Origin: Epiperipatus broadwayi
Taxonomy: Eukaryota > Onychophora > Udeonychophora > Euonychophora > Peripatidae
Assembly (NCBI GenBank): GCA_028023455.1
Contig: JAQFVV010012535.1
Span: 1,304,001 to 1,368,000 of the forward strand
DNA: 64,000 nt
Direction of reading: 5' to 3'
The notes beneath the pieces were generated by a model, which was not told the origin of the DNA, did no database searches, and saw nothing but the letters and a program-made list of their open reading frames with translations. Shown piece after piece: positions 24,402 through 35,491 of this stretch (within the stretch, counting starts at the first letter, position 1; each line of letters begins with the position of its first letter). The position numbers and the translations under genes are program-made.

Positions 24402-25150
24402 GTTTTAACCCTGCCGAAAAAATATAATACAATTATTTGGGACTTGTTTCGACTTTGTTCTACCTTTTTTTTTGGTTGACTAAATTGTTTTTCTTATTAT
24501 TATTAAATCAAAAGTAACTTTTGTGTTGTTAGGGGTTCAAAAATTGTTTTGAAACCTCCACCACCACCCTCTGATCAATAATTGTAACAAAAAGTCAATA
24601 ATTTTTTTTTTTGTTAAACAACTTTTTTTCACTTTTTACTTTTATTTATATTTTGTTTGAATTAGCTTCTTTGTTTTTTGGTTTCTACAATAAACAGCTT
24701 TTTGGGGGGCTTTCTTACTGTTATTAGTAACAAAAAGTAAACAAAAATAGTCATTTATTTGAACCCCATTTGTTTTAACCTTGCTGAAAAAATATAAAGC
24801 AATTATTTGGGAACTGTTTTGAATTTTTTCTACCTTTTTTTTTTTTTTTGGGTTGACCAAATTGTTTTTCTTCTTATTAAAATCAAAAGTAACTTCTGTG
24901 TTTTTTGGGGGTAAAAAATTGTTTTCAAACTCCCACACTCGGAAAAATAATTGTAACAAAAAGTCAATAATTTTTTTTTTTTTTTTTTCAATAACTTTTT
25001 CTCACGTTTTACTTTTATTTATATTTCGTTTGAATTACTTTTTTTTTTTTTTTGGCTTCTACAATAAACTGCTTTTTTTTTGGGGGGGGGGGGGCTTTCA
25101 TATTTAGTTATTATTAACAAAAAGTCAACATAAGTAGTCATTTATTTTAA
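24402..25150 (+). repeat. Two-copy tandem duplication, period about 370 bp
   Basis: GTTTTAACCCTGCCGAAAAA at 24402 recurs as GTTTTAACCTTGCTGAAAAA at 24772. Matching blocks follow in both copies (TTGTTTTTCTT, AATCAAAAGTAACTT, AATTGTAACAAAAAGTCAAT, TTTCTACAATAAAC). Copies differ mainly in homopolymer lengths, with T runs to about 18 and a 13-base G run near 25082-25094. Confidence 0.8.
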
Positions 25151-25285
25151 CCCCACTAAAAAAAGATAATCTAAATCACTTGTCAATTTCTAATGAAATA
25201 AAAAAAAAAAAAAGTACACAAGCTTTGGACTTTTTCAACTTATTTATTATTTTATTGCTGTAATAAAAACAGTCTGGTATTCGGG

Positions 25286-25379
25286 AGGACATTATGTGCA
25301 TGAAAAAAGGACACAGTCTCCCTCACTTTCTGAGGACATTATGTGCATGAAAAAAGGACACAGTCTCCCTCACTTTCTG
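25286..25379 (+). repeat. Perfect 47-bp tandem duplication
   Basis: The unit starting AGGACATTATGTGCATGAAA occurs at 25286-25332 and again without change at 25333-25379. The identity implies a recent event. Confidence 0.9.
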
Positions 25380-25878
25380 TACTCGGCATTTCTGAAAAGT
25401 TTAAAAATTACACGTTCTTCTCAGACCTTTTATTGGTCTCGTATATTTTCCACGCTGAAATGTGACTTAGCGCGTGAGCTTTGTCAAAGCGTGTTCAAAC
25501 ATACCCTTTGCCGATTTTTTACATATTAACATTTTTTTAGGGAAGGGTGGGGACGATATGACAATTATTAGTAATTAACAACTTTATTTAAATATAAATG
25601 ACATTACTCTATTATGGAGATTTGAAAAGTTGTACCGACTTGAAATGAAAACTCCCTCAAGCGATACAGTAATCAGCTATGAATAGAACAAATACGTGTA
25701 AATAGTTTCGAAGCACAAAACAGGCCGTAATATTTTTGTGCAATGTCATATAAAGCGGCCTGCAAATGGGTTAATACAATATAAATGTTATATTAGCCGT
25801 AAGACCGGCCGCAGAAACGGCATTTTTATGTGTTTTGACACGTAAACAGCGCCATCAGGCGGCTGTGCCCGGATTTCA

Positions 25879-28800
25879 GATGATTACCTCTTTGCTTTAT
25901 TAAATTTGTCTATATTAATAAGAATTGAAAAGTAATAATTTGTATCTGAATAACAATTTATTTTTTTTAATTCTTCTTCAACCATAGTATTAAATATATA
26001 CAGAAATATGAAAACATCTACAAATTAATTTACTCTTTTGTTTCATTTTTTCAAAGAAAAAGAGGGGAGGAGTGATCTTTCATTTATTTACAGTTAAGTA
26101 AATTTGAATAAAAATTTCATTTAACAATACCACAAAAAAAAAGATTTTTTTTTTAATTTTACTTTTTTGATGGGAAGGGTTTTTTTATTTTCATTTATTA
26201 AGAGAAAACTTTAAAAAAAAAAAAAAAGATATTAACTTTATCAATTATAAAATTGTTTTTTACAAAGCATCCATTATTTTAAATACCATTTGAAATATGG
26301 TATTTCAAATAAGATTTTTTTTTTTTTTAAATTAATAAGTAGCATAAATTTATAAAAATGTTTTTAATATTGCAATACTCTGTAAAATAAATATTCAAAG
26401 AAATTGCATTTTAATACATAATAATAAAAGATAATATTAAATAGTGCTATCACATTTATAACGTAAAGCTGTATAATTAATATCAATTAGTCCATTAAAA
26501 TGGCTGAGTGATTTCGAGAAACTGTACTTCTCATAATCATAGCCAGTTCTGACTCGTTCGTTGAAATCATTCTATCAGTATAATATGCAAACTCTATGCA
26601 AATGAGTCAATTAGACCATCTTTTTGATATAGCAAAACATGCTTCTTTACGATTAATGGTGAAGGAGACCTCTGCTATAAAGTAAGCCTCCTTTACCTTA
26701 CGCTTAACATTTATATATATATATCAAGTTGTGCCATTAATTGTGGATATACTATAATATTGCTTTTTTTTTTAAAAGAAAAAATATTTTAATTTATTAC
26801 AATTGTTTAATTAGTTTTAATAAAATAATTATGAATAATTAATAAAATATAACTGTTAATAAATAATATTATGATAAAATAACTTGGCTCATCACATTTG
26901 AAGTTATATGTATTTGTATATTGAAAGGATGTCTAATTTACTAATCAGTGAATTTCACATAATGACAAGACTCCAGTCTCTATTCTATCGTTATTATGAG
27001 ATGCTATTATATAAATATTGATATGTATAATTTCATACTATTATTTTCAGGAGATTCTGTATAATAAAAAAAACAGCTAAATAGCTGATGTTTCAGTACA
27101 ATAACAAGTACTTTCCTCAAAGCTTCTTCATTCTCAAATCATGAGAATGTGTGTGAGATTTAAAACTGTGATTTTTACCCTTTTATTATTTCCTCCTCCT
27201 ACTCAAATTCTATTAGTTGAGAAGTTTTAAAAAATATTTTATCCATGAGAATATTAGAATTAACATTAATATGTAGATATAATGAAGACAATATCATTAA
27301 CATGTTAAAGCTTGAAAATTGATCATCTAAAATGAAATCATAAACATCTTATATTCTAAACATAAAACTTTTTATCATGAAAACAGAATATTTATTTATT
27401 ATGTAACAAGATATTAGATAATGTTGTATTTAACGTTAAGGTTTCTGTTAGAAAAGAGATAGATATTTAAGATTGTTTTAGGATATAATTAAAGAGTAGC
27501 ATCTGATCATTGTTGGAAATAGTTTATTATTGATTTGCCATCTCTGTAATATATCAAATCTGCAAAAGTATTTAAAACTTTTGAATAGTACAAAGAATTA
27601 TTTTGGAGTTATTCATAAACTTTTTGGTATTTGTAAGAATTGTATATTGATCAAACATGACATCATCGAAAAATATTATTAGAAGATAATTCCAAACAAT
27701 ATATTATTTTACTTTATTTGCTTTCAACGTCTGCATTAGAAACAGTAATTTTAATTTTTTATCATATTTCAGAGTGATTTGCTATTGAGTAGAATTCCCA
27801 ATGGCAACTAAATGATACTATATTCAAAACCTGATTAGTTCCTGGATAGTGTTCTGTGATTACTCCATCTTGTAATAGATGACTTTGAATTGAGTAGAAA
27901 ATATGAATTTTTATTATTAATGCAATACTAAATAATTAAAAACTACCGTTAACAAAATAAATAATGATTGTGTTAAGATTTATTGTTTACACACATTTTC
28001 TTTATAGGAACATTTTTGTAATTTACATTTATATTAATTTGCATAATTAAATTTTATCTGAATATGAAAAATTGTATTTGAAAGTTGCCTATTGTTTTAT
28101 TGATGAGAAAATAAAAAATTTATTGTTAAATAATGAAGAGATTTAATAAATAAATGTTGAGATGTTTTATCCCAATTTTATCAAACTATTAAATGATATG
28201 ATTCAGAAAATGAATTGAAACAATAGTTATATTGAGCTAAATAAAAATGTAAAACATTTTTAAACAGATATTTTGATTTTAAAATATGCTAAGTCATTAA
28301 TTAAAGTTAACATTAAATACTTGATTGTTCCCAAAGCAATTATTCAAATTTTATGACTAAAACAATAATTAAGCTTTTTTATGGAAGTAATTAACTGTTA
28401 AATGCAAATATTAATTCAAATAAAAACTTTCAGTCTATCTTGCTTTGGTATGAGTATATAATTTTAATAAGAAATAGAAACATTTTTATAAATAAAATAC
28501 TCTGAATGCATTCTCACTTGCTTATTGTTTTTATTGAATTCATATTATAGTAGTTTGGCAAAATTTCCAGGTTTAGAATTTGTCAAAATCTTCTTATGTA
28601 CAAAACACAAATTAATATGTATGTATATTATAATAATAATATAATGAAAGAGAGCATTTAAGTGCCTATATTAGTTTCTTATTTAAATAAGACATAAGAT
28701 GTTATCAAATTCAGAATTGTGAACCATAATATACAAGGTTTACAGGACCAGTTTTACATAAACTTTTTTCATTAGCTGTGCAAAACCCAATGTCATTAAC

Positions 28801-30569
28801 CACAAATTAGAATAGACTTGAATCTTATTTATATTAAAGTACATTTGCTTGAGATACAAGTTTATTCTGATTTGTGGTTAGTGATATTGGAGCTTGGTAC
28901 AGTTGATAAAGGGGGCTCACCAGAAATTGGTCCCATATGATCCAATAGAAGGTGCTTAAACGTTCTCATTTATAATATTATAACATATAGCTCTAATGTA
29001 TTATTTATATATTTGATTATATTGCAAATCTATCTAATCCTATGAAATAAATTTATTTCACAGAACAAACACATTCAAATATATTAGTAGGATACATTAC
29101 AATCTAGATTTTAAAGAATCATTTTTTAAATACCTTTTTTGTTATATCAGTGCCAATCCATTTTGTCAGTCAAAAGATTCTCTTCTATCTGATTGTTCGC
29201 TAGTTTTACTGTAAATAAGTTAAGCATTGATACTTGAAAAGCCTGATATCAATACTTAATTTATTTATAATATAATAAATCGAAGATCATATAGATGATC
29301 TTTTATTTGACAAAATAGATCTAGCATTGATATAATAAAAAGGTAGGCTTATTTACAGGTTTATTTAGAAAATTATTCCTTAGAATCTGGCTTGTAATGT
29401 ATCCTAGTAATGCATTATTCAGACCTGTTTGTTTTGTGAAATAGATTTATATTCATAAGGTTATATATTTGATCAGCTGTAAAATCATTCGCATGCTAAT
29501 TAAAATCTTTTAATATTCTGTGGAATCTATCCTGAAAAGAATAACAAAACATTTTCAAAATAATTTTTTATATATATTAACATAACAATTATTGTTAAAC
29601 CCCCTGAGATTTTATTTATGTTTATTTGTGTGTATGAATAATAGCATGATGTTGAGCACATTCATTTGTCATATTCACATCTTAGTGTTTGAATCTGGCC
29701 AGATAAAAAAAAAATTAAGTTCAAGAAAGATTAAGATTTTTCTTTCATATAGTTGGTTCATGGCCAACCTAACTAACCATCCAATTATTATATAGTAAAA
29801 TAATATTTAGTTATTCTTAATTAAAGGATAAAGTAAAGTAGGAAACAGCTAAACTCTCATTAACCTGCAGTTATGAATCAAATAGTAATGCTTTCTCTTT
29901 CTCTTATTGATTGTCTTAGTAGGACTATTGAAGAAATTTTTATTCTCTAATAGGCTATTTTAAATATTTGTGTGCGTTTTTCAAGTATTTTGATTTATTT
30001 TTTTTCACTCTTGAATAGAATATTCTAATTTAAATATTATGCATAATTGTAACTTCATATTGAACAAGGTTGATGTTATATTTTTGGGGATATCTGATAA
30101 GTGTTCTGAGTTATGAAATGAAATGTTTTAATGCCAAGGTAGATATCAATTTTTTTTCCCTATTGTTTTGATGTTTTGAGTGACTAGCTATTTTATTGTT
30201 TAAATTCTTATTTTCAATTTCATTAACTGACTTTGTTGCATATATTTAAGCATGTGTTTATATATATTTTGGATGTATTATGTGTACATATTTATATTGT
30301 AATAATAATAAATAAAGCAAATATTAAAGGTGATAAATATTCTTAATAGCAATTATAAATTCTCAGAACTTTTAGTTACTTTCATTACATTTTCTATTGC
30401 CAAAACTTATTGAGTTTTTATCATTTTTATTATGTGCATATATTATCACCATTAATATTTTATAGTTTTATTCATTATTGTTGCAATTATTAATTTATAA
30501 TGAATATTTTCACAATTATATGATGTAAATAAAATATTTTTGAGGATTAAACAGTGTTTTGTTTTGTAT
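25879..30569. other. Intron 3, middle part, no recognised element
   Basis: AT-rich sequence with A and T runs. One spot at about 27060-27145 contains, on the minus strand, TGAAGAAGC... and GTACTGAAACATCAGC, slightly reminiscent of a Penelope 3' end but not supported. No coding feature is seen. Confidence 0.4.
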
Positions 30570-30779
30570 TTGGCGAAATAACATCCATCATTGTCATGAA
30601 CAAGTTTTTATTAAAGAAAAATATTAAATCTCAAGTAGTAATGAGATTGAGCATGAAGAACACATGGATTAACAAAATTTTATTTTCTTCAGTTTCACCA
30701 TTAATTAATTTCAAGTTGATATTAGAAGAAAGAGATAATATAAGTGGTATCCACAGGGCTGGATAAGTTGTGCTTCATC

Positions 30780-31090
30780 ATCTTTATTTAAACCACTTGA
30801 TTTTTTTAATATTTCAATAGACTCCTCATGGTTCTCAAATCAAACTTTTCCAAAATAGCAAGTATTTTAGTATTATCAAGATCAGTCTTATGACCAATTT
30901 CTAAGAAATATGAAGTAAAGGCTGATATATTTAACTTCTGATTGAAGGCATATTTATGCTTCTTAATTCTGGCATTAATTCATCTATTCAATTGACCTAC
31001 ATAGCTTTTTGAAATCTATAAACATGGAATTTCATTAACATCCTGATATTCCAAAAGTACTCTGACTTTAAGTTTGGAAAAAAATCACCA
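30780..31090 (-). pseudogene. Penelope GIY-YIG fragment, mirror copy
   Basis: The minus strand repeats the fragment at 31335-31720: a GISQSY/IGQLNR-like block near 30985-31025, then INARIKKHKYAFNQKLN near 30945-30985. It is slightly more diverged than the right arm. Not functional. Confidence 0.65.
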
Positions 31091-31334
31091 ATTTTTTTGC
31101 TAGTGTAAAAAGTCGTCTTTATGTTATAATTTTATCGTCTTTTTTTCTTTTTAGTATCAGTGCTATGTAATGTTTTATGTATAGTGTTTTTATTGTAATC
31201 AAACTTTACATAACATTCAATACTAAAAAGAAAAATAGGATAAAATTGCTAACTCAACTAGTTATAGAGTGGTTTTTTTATCTTACATTTTAATCAGTAG
31301 AAGACTATCTAATTTTAACGTAAAGACTACTTTT

Positions 31335-31720
31335 TCCATCAGCAAAAAAAAATTGATTTTTTCCATAAACCTAAAGACAAAATACTTTTGGAATACCAAA
31401 GTGTTTATGAAATTCCATGTTTACAATGCTCAAAAAACTATATAGGTCAGTCAAATAGATGAATTAATGTCAAAATTAAGAAGCATAAAAATGCCATAAG
31501 CTTTTACTTCATATTTTTTAAAAATTGGTCACAAACCTGATTTTGTTAATGTTAAAATAGTTGCTAATTTGGAAAAGTTTGATTTGAGAATCATGAGAGA
31601 GTCTATTGAAATATTAAAAACACCAAGTAGTTTAAATCATACTGATAAAGTACAATGTTTTCCAGCTTTGTGGAGACCACTTATTTTATCTCTTGTAATA
31701 TCAAATTGAGATCAGTTAAT
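31335..31720 (+). pseudogene. Penelope GIY-YIG endonuclease fragment
   Basis: Translation gives SVYEIPCLQCSKNYIGQSNR, a stop, then INVKIKKHKNA (about 31392-31495), the classic PLE pattern of the YEI.C..C...YIGQ..R motif followed by K.H. A decayed tail continues to about 31720. The GIY-YIG domain provides the DNA-nicking activity of Penelope retroelements. The mirror copy lies on the minus strand at about 30780-31090. Internal stops disable both. Confidence 0.75.
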
Positions 31721-31989
31721 GGTGAAACTGAAGAAAATAAACATTTTGTTAATCCACAGATTCAGAATAATTAACTATCAAATTTAGATAAGAGTGTTTG
31801 TTTTTTAGCTCGCACTCAATCTCATTATACTTGAGATCTAATGGTTTTTTCTTTAAAACTTGACCTTGACAATGATGGGTGTTATTTCTTTGAAACATTT
31901 GGAATTAATACAACCCAAAAAAATAATTTATATATATATACAAGTAGAATACCAGTAGTTTGGAATTCTAATTCACTAATCCAAACAAA

Positions 31990-32770
31990 ATTATGAAAGT
32001 GATCGTTATGGAACAGAGCAAAAGACGTTTTATTCAAAAGTCAGTGACTTGGTAAAAGAAAAGTCCAATTAAAACAAACTCTGATGAAGAATGGATATCC
32101 ATCAGCTATCATCAAAGAAAACTTTAAATGCATGACAAAAAAAACATCAAAAGAAAAACTAATGACAGATATTGTAGTATATCCACATTTACCAGGAATA
32201 GCAAACAAACTAGAGAAAGTCTGCAATCAATATAATGTCAGAAGTTTTCCAAAATCCATAGTTCAATATGAAAAATTCTAACCTTCACAAAATTTAAACT
32301 TGAAATTCTAAAAAACAACAAATATTTCTTACTATGTGAATGTGGAAATAGTTATATTGTCCCATTGAAGAATGTTTTTAAAAAATACAAAGTCATGATT
32401 AAAGGAGAAAGTAGATGTGTCTAAAGTAGCAGACTCTACATATATCAATTAATAAATATATGTTCAATTGGGAAAAGGCAAGAATATTGGGAAGAGAGCA
32501 AAAAGTAAAAAGAAAATTTAAGGAAGCTGCTTGCATGACAATGATAAATAATCTCATATGTCAAATTATTGTGATAATCTATAATATAAAAATAAAAAAT
32601 GGAAAAATTTTGAGAAGATTCTTATGAATATGTATTGTTTCTACTAACTCTTTCTTATCTTTCATAAGCATGAATATTAAGTCACAGTTCAATTTTCAAA
32701 CTAGAACTGTCATTGATCTGGCCAACAACGTCTGAAGAAGAGAGAAGAAATATGTTATATATTAATCTGT
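31990..32770 (+). pseudogene. Second Penelope-like relic (linker, GIY-YIG and C-terminus)
   Basis: Pieces in order: NGYPSAIIKENF, IVVYPHLPGIANKLEKVCNQ then YNVRSFPKS (32150-32255), typical of the stretch before the endonuclease in Penelope proteins. Next CECGNSYIVPLKNVFKKYK (about 32335-32395) for the GIY-YIG core and FNWEKARILGREQK then KFKEAACM (about 32462-32540) for the C-terminus. A CTGAAGAAGAG box at about 32733 is where PLE 3' hammerheads usually start, but GAAA and stem II are not preserved. Frameshifts are frequent. Confidence 0.65.
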
Positions 32771-33782
32771 GTATTATTGTTAATAGTTGAATATATTAAA
32801 AAATTATATATAAAGTTTGAATTTTCCTTTTTAAAAAACATTTTAACTTAAACTAGATGATTGGAAATAATCCAACATATAATTGCAAATGATATAAATA
32901 ATATTCTAAAAAATTGAAAAAGGAATTACACATAAATATAATAAATCTACAGTATAGGTTTATTAATTATTATAATTTGGTATATTCCATTTTTTCAATA
33001 ATTAATTGATATTGTTCATTTTATATTATAATAATGTTTTATAAAAGTATATTTAGAATACTGTATTTATATATCATTGGAAATTTATAGCTATTCTAAT
33101 AGTTATCAGTATGATTTTAATCACTGGATAGGTTGAAACATGGTTTAGACATTATAAGACTACTTTCTAATTATATTCATTGTGAGTGTGTTTGTATATA
33201 TATATGTTTGGTTTTAGTATATGTGTATTTATTTACAATTCTGTTTGCATTAATCAAGATTAAATAAAATTTGAAATTAGCTTTTCTTTTTGTTTATTTA
33301 AGTAATAATTTTTATATAGTTTAGACTAAATAATTTTATTCTAAAATTTTATATTAACTAATTTTTATTTTACACTGTTTATGCAATTTATAGATTTATT
33401 ATCACATAAGCATCCTTCTCATAAATAAAATATATTTAAGAACTTATGGTTTTGTGATCAGTAAATCTACCTGTTGATAAGTCATCAGAGTTCAAATCCA
33501 AATGGAGCTTGGAAATTTTTTCAAATCAGCTTTTAGAAATCCATTTAGGTGTACAAATGTATTTCAGTTAAAGGGTATTTTACTATTCTTAGCTAGAGAG
33601 TGAAATAAAACCATAAAAACTTTTTAATCTGCATTATCTAGTGAGCATTATTTTTTGTTTCTCTTCCTTTGGGGGATACATGAGAAGTCTTTAGCCTGAA
33701 TTGTTCATGGTTATTTTATCTATTTAGAGATATTATTTTTGTAAATATATTTTTTACAAAATTTTTATGTTTTTTTTTTTAG
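32771..33782. other. End of intron 3
   Basis: AT-rich, ending with a T tract and the splice acceptor at 33781-33782. No element recognised. Confidence 0.45.
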
Positions 33783-33914
33783 GTTGGTCAACGTTGTATG
33801 GTTCTACCCACTGTGGCTGAATCTGAACTATCAAAACTCTTCCCCAAAGGTGTACAAGTTGTTGATTTGCCTTCAGGAAAACCATATATGCGTTATACTC
33901 CCCAACCCGACTAA
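33783..33914 (+). CDS. PRDX6: Peroxiredoxin-6, terminal coding exon with stop
   Basis: After a long T tract the acceptor AG lies at 33781-33782. The exon encodes 43 residues, starting VGQRCMVLPTVAESELSKLF and ending GKPYMRYTPQPD, then TAA at 33912-33914. It matches the peroxiredoxin-6 C-terminus (human ends KKYLRYTPQP) and covers the dimerisation domain specific to 1-Cys peroxiredoxins. It follows a 17.1-kb intron, far longer than the other two. The 3' untranslated region continues downstream with AATAAA signals about 100 and 350 bp after the stop. Confidence 0.96.
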   Translation, partial: VGQRCMVLPTVAESELSKLFPKGVQVVDLPSGKPYMRYTPQPD

Positions 33915-35068
33915 ATGAACTTCAGTATATATTCATAAAATCTTAATCAAAATTTGCACAGATATAATAACTGTTATAACTCTGCTATTTTACCATAAGA
34001 GAGGAGTATAAAATAAATAAATTTTTAATTTTAAAATATTGTTCACTCATTATGCAGTGGTTATGGATCAGATATTATAAATATCAAAAGGCTTTTTGGA
34101 TCTACAGTTGCTTTTGAAATTAAGGAATTACAAGTATAAGCATTAATACACTCACAAATACAAAAAATTTACTGTTGTAATAAATATTGATCAACTTGTT
34201 CTCAGTCACCAGTTTAAAATATATTTGTTTTGTTAATTTTAACTTTTAATTGTTATATAGTTATAAATAAATAAAAATTTTATGACCAATCAGTAGTCTT
34301 TGATGTATTGAAAACTCATATCATTTACTGAAATCATTATGGTATTCTAAAAGAATAACCATAATCTTTATAACTACTATATTACATTTTATTTTTTATT
34401 GTTGATAATGAATCTTTCTTTTTGTTTTTACTAAATAATAAGTGTTTCACTTCAATCATATTCACATTATTGTGATCATGTCTTTATATAATATATATGA
34501 AGAACTTATATATGTAATAGAGATGATCTTACACTTAAAACATCTGCTGTCATCTGGAATTCTAATATAGGCCATGTAAAACTTGAAAACATTTTAATTT
34601 CCAAACAAGTTTAGCTTATGATTTTTATTTTAGTAAACCAATCTAACTAACTATTCTTAGTTAATGATTTATAAAACAAGGATGGAAAATTATTCAAACC
34701 TTTATCATTTTGTAGTACTGGTAAGTTTAATAAGTAAAACTTCAATTTTTCTTTAGAGGAGGAAAGGAGTGATCCTTTGTTATTGAGTGTGCTGATATTT
34801 TAATAAATAAATATTAATTGTGCCTTAGGCAATATATATTTCATGTTTGAGATAATATATCTTGTATCTATATTTAATAAGAGCCATGGTATAGAAGAAA
34901 TGCATCAACTTTTCATTTTTCTGACTTAGAATTCAAATTCACACCATGTAAAACTGAATTTTTTTCCAGATTCCAATTAAACTTAAGATTTGTTTTTTTG
35001 TTTGTTTGTTTTTTTAGGTAAATGATCTATAGCTAATCCTAAAAGCAAAAATGGTAAACAGCTGAAAC
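33915..35068. other. PRDX6 3' UTR and downstream AT-rich sequence
   Basis: The 3' UTR probably ends within the first 400 bp (AATAAA signals noted separately). After that no feature is recognised. Confidence 0.45.
34012..34021 (+). terminator. Candidate polyadenylation signals of PRDX6
   Basis: Two overlapping AATAAA hexamers lie at 34012-34017 and 34016-34021, about 100 bp after the stop codon. Another overlapping pair lies at 34266-34275. In such AT-rich DNA the hexamer is common by chance, so the choice of site is uncertain. Confidence 0.45.
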
Positions 35069-35491
35069 CTAGCTGTATTTTTATATTGGACTATTTCCAT
35101 CATCTAATATGTGTGTTGAATGTCCTTAGAAAAGTTTAATTTTTAGTTAAATATTCCAAATGCATTCAACTGTTAGTAATATCACAGCAAACAGGTTAGT
35201 ATATGCACCAACTGTTAGTAATATCACAGCAAACAAATGTTAATAATATCACAGCAAACAGGTTAGTATATTCACTAACTGTTAGTGCATATACTAACCT
35301 GTTTGCTGTGATATTATTAACATTTGTTTGCTGTGATATTACTAACAGTTGGTGCATATACTAACCTGTTTGCTGTGATATTACTAACAGTTGAATGCAT
35401 TTGGAATATTTAACTAAAAATTAAACTTTTCTAAGGACATTCAACACACATATTAGATGATGGAAATAGTCTAATATAAAAATACAGCTAG
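35069..35491. repeat. 423-bp near-perfect palindrome (family D)
   Basis: Outer arms CTAGCTGTATTTTTATATTG (35069) and its complement (ending 35491), then GGACTATTTCCATCATCTAA and GTTAGTAATATCACAGCAAA blocks repeated two to three times, mirror each other about a centre near 35280. The end block TATTGGACTATTTCCAT also occurs at about 52497 and in changed form near 47140, which defines a dispersed family. Confidence 0.85.

Larger units (their letters stand above)
24107..25878. mobile_element. hAT-like non-autonomous element with GC-rich ends
   Basis: The left end (TGAAATCC then CAGGCACGGCCGCTTGG) is an imperfect inverted copy of the right end (GGCGGCTGTGCCCGGATTTCA at 25858-25878). CAGGCACGG...-type termini resemble hAT superfamily ends. 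The 1.77-kb interior is T-rich with a 370-bp tandem duplication and no transposase. No clear 8-bp duplication was found next to the CAGG ends, so the class is tentative. Confidence 0.55.
30570..31895. mobile_element. Penelope-like element pair in a giant imperfect inverted repeat
   Basis: Left arm (30570-about 31200) and right arm (about 31235-31895) are inverted copies. Outermost matches are GAAATAACATCCATCATTGTC (left, about 30582) and its complement near 31872-31892. Further matches lie all along the arms, with the axis near 31230. Both arms contain the same Penelope GIY-YIG fragment in opposite orientation. Penelope-like elements commonly occur as such head-to-head arrangements. Confidence 0.75.
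5810..33914 (+). other. PRDX6: Peroxiredoxin-6 gene, 3' part (four coding exons and three introns)
   Basis: The locus joins 5810-5950, 14286-14359, 16603-16675 and 33783-33914. These give 139 residues in one frame and a TAA stop. Every internal boundary has AG before and GT after the exon. The protein aligns along its whole length with the C-terminal part of animal peroxiredoxin-6 (about residue 85 to the end of the usual 220-224). PRDX6 is a 1-Cys peroxiredoxin that reduces peroxides and oxidised phospholipids using glutathione; vertebrate members also have phospholipase A2 activity. The N-terminal exons, with the catalytic Cys (PVCTTE motif), the active-site His and the GxSxG lipase motif, are not in the window; I looked for them in 1-5809 and found none. 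Introns measure 8335, 2243 and 17107 bp and are filled with mobile elements. Nothing indicates a pseudogene. Confidence 0.95.

Noticed and set aside
27043-27145. Possible hammerhead or Penelope 3' end (minus strand TGAAGAAGC ... GTACTGAAACATC)
   Set aside because: Core spacing is wrong and no stem I can be formed. Only the boxes resemble the motif.
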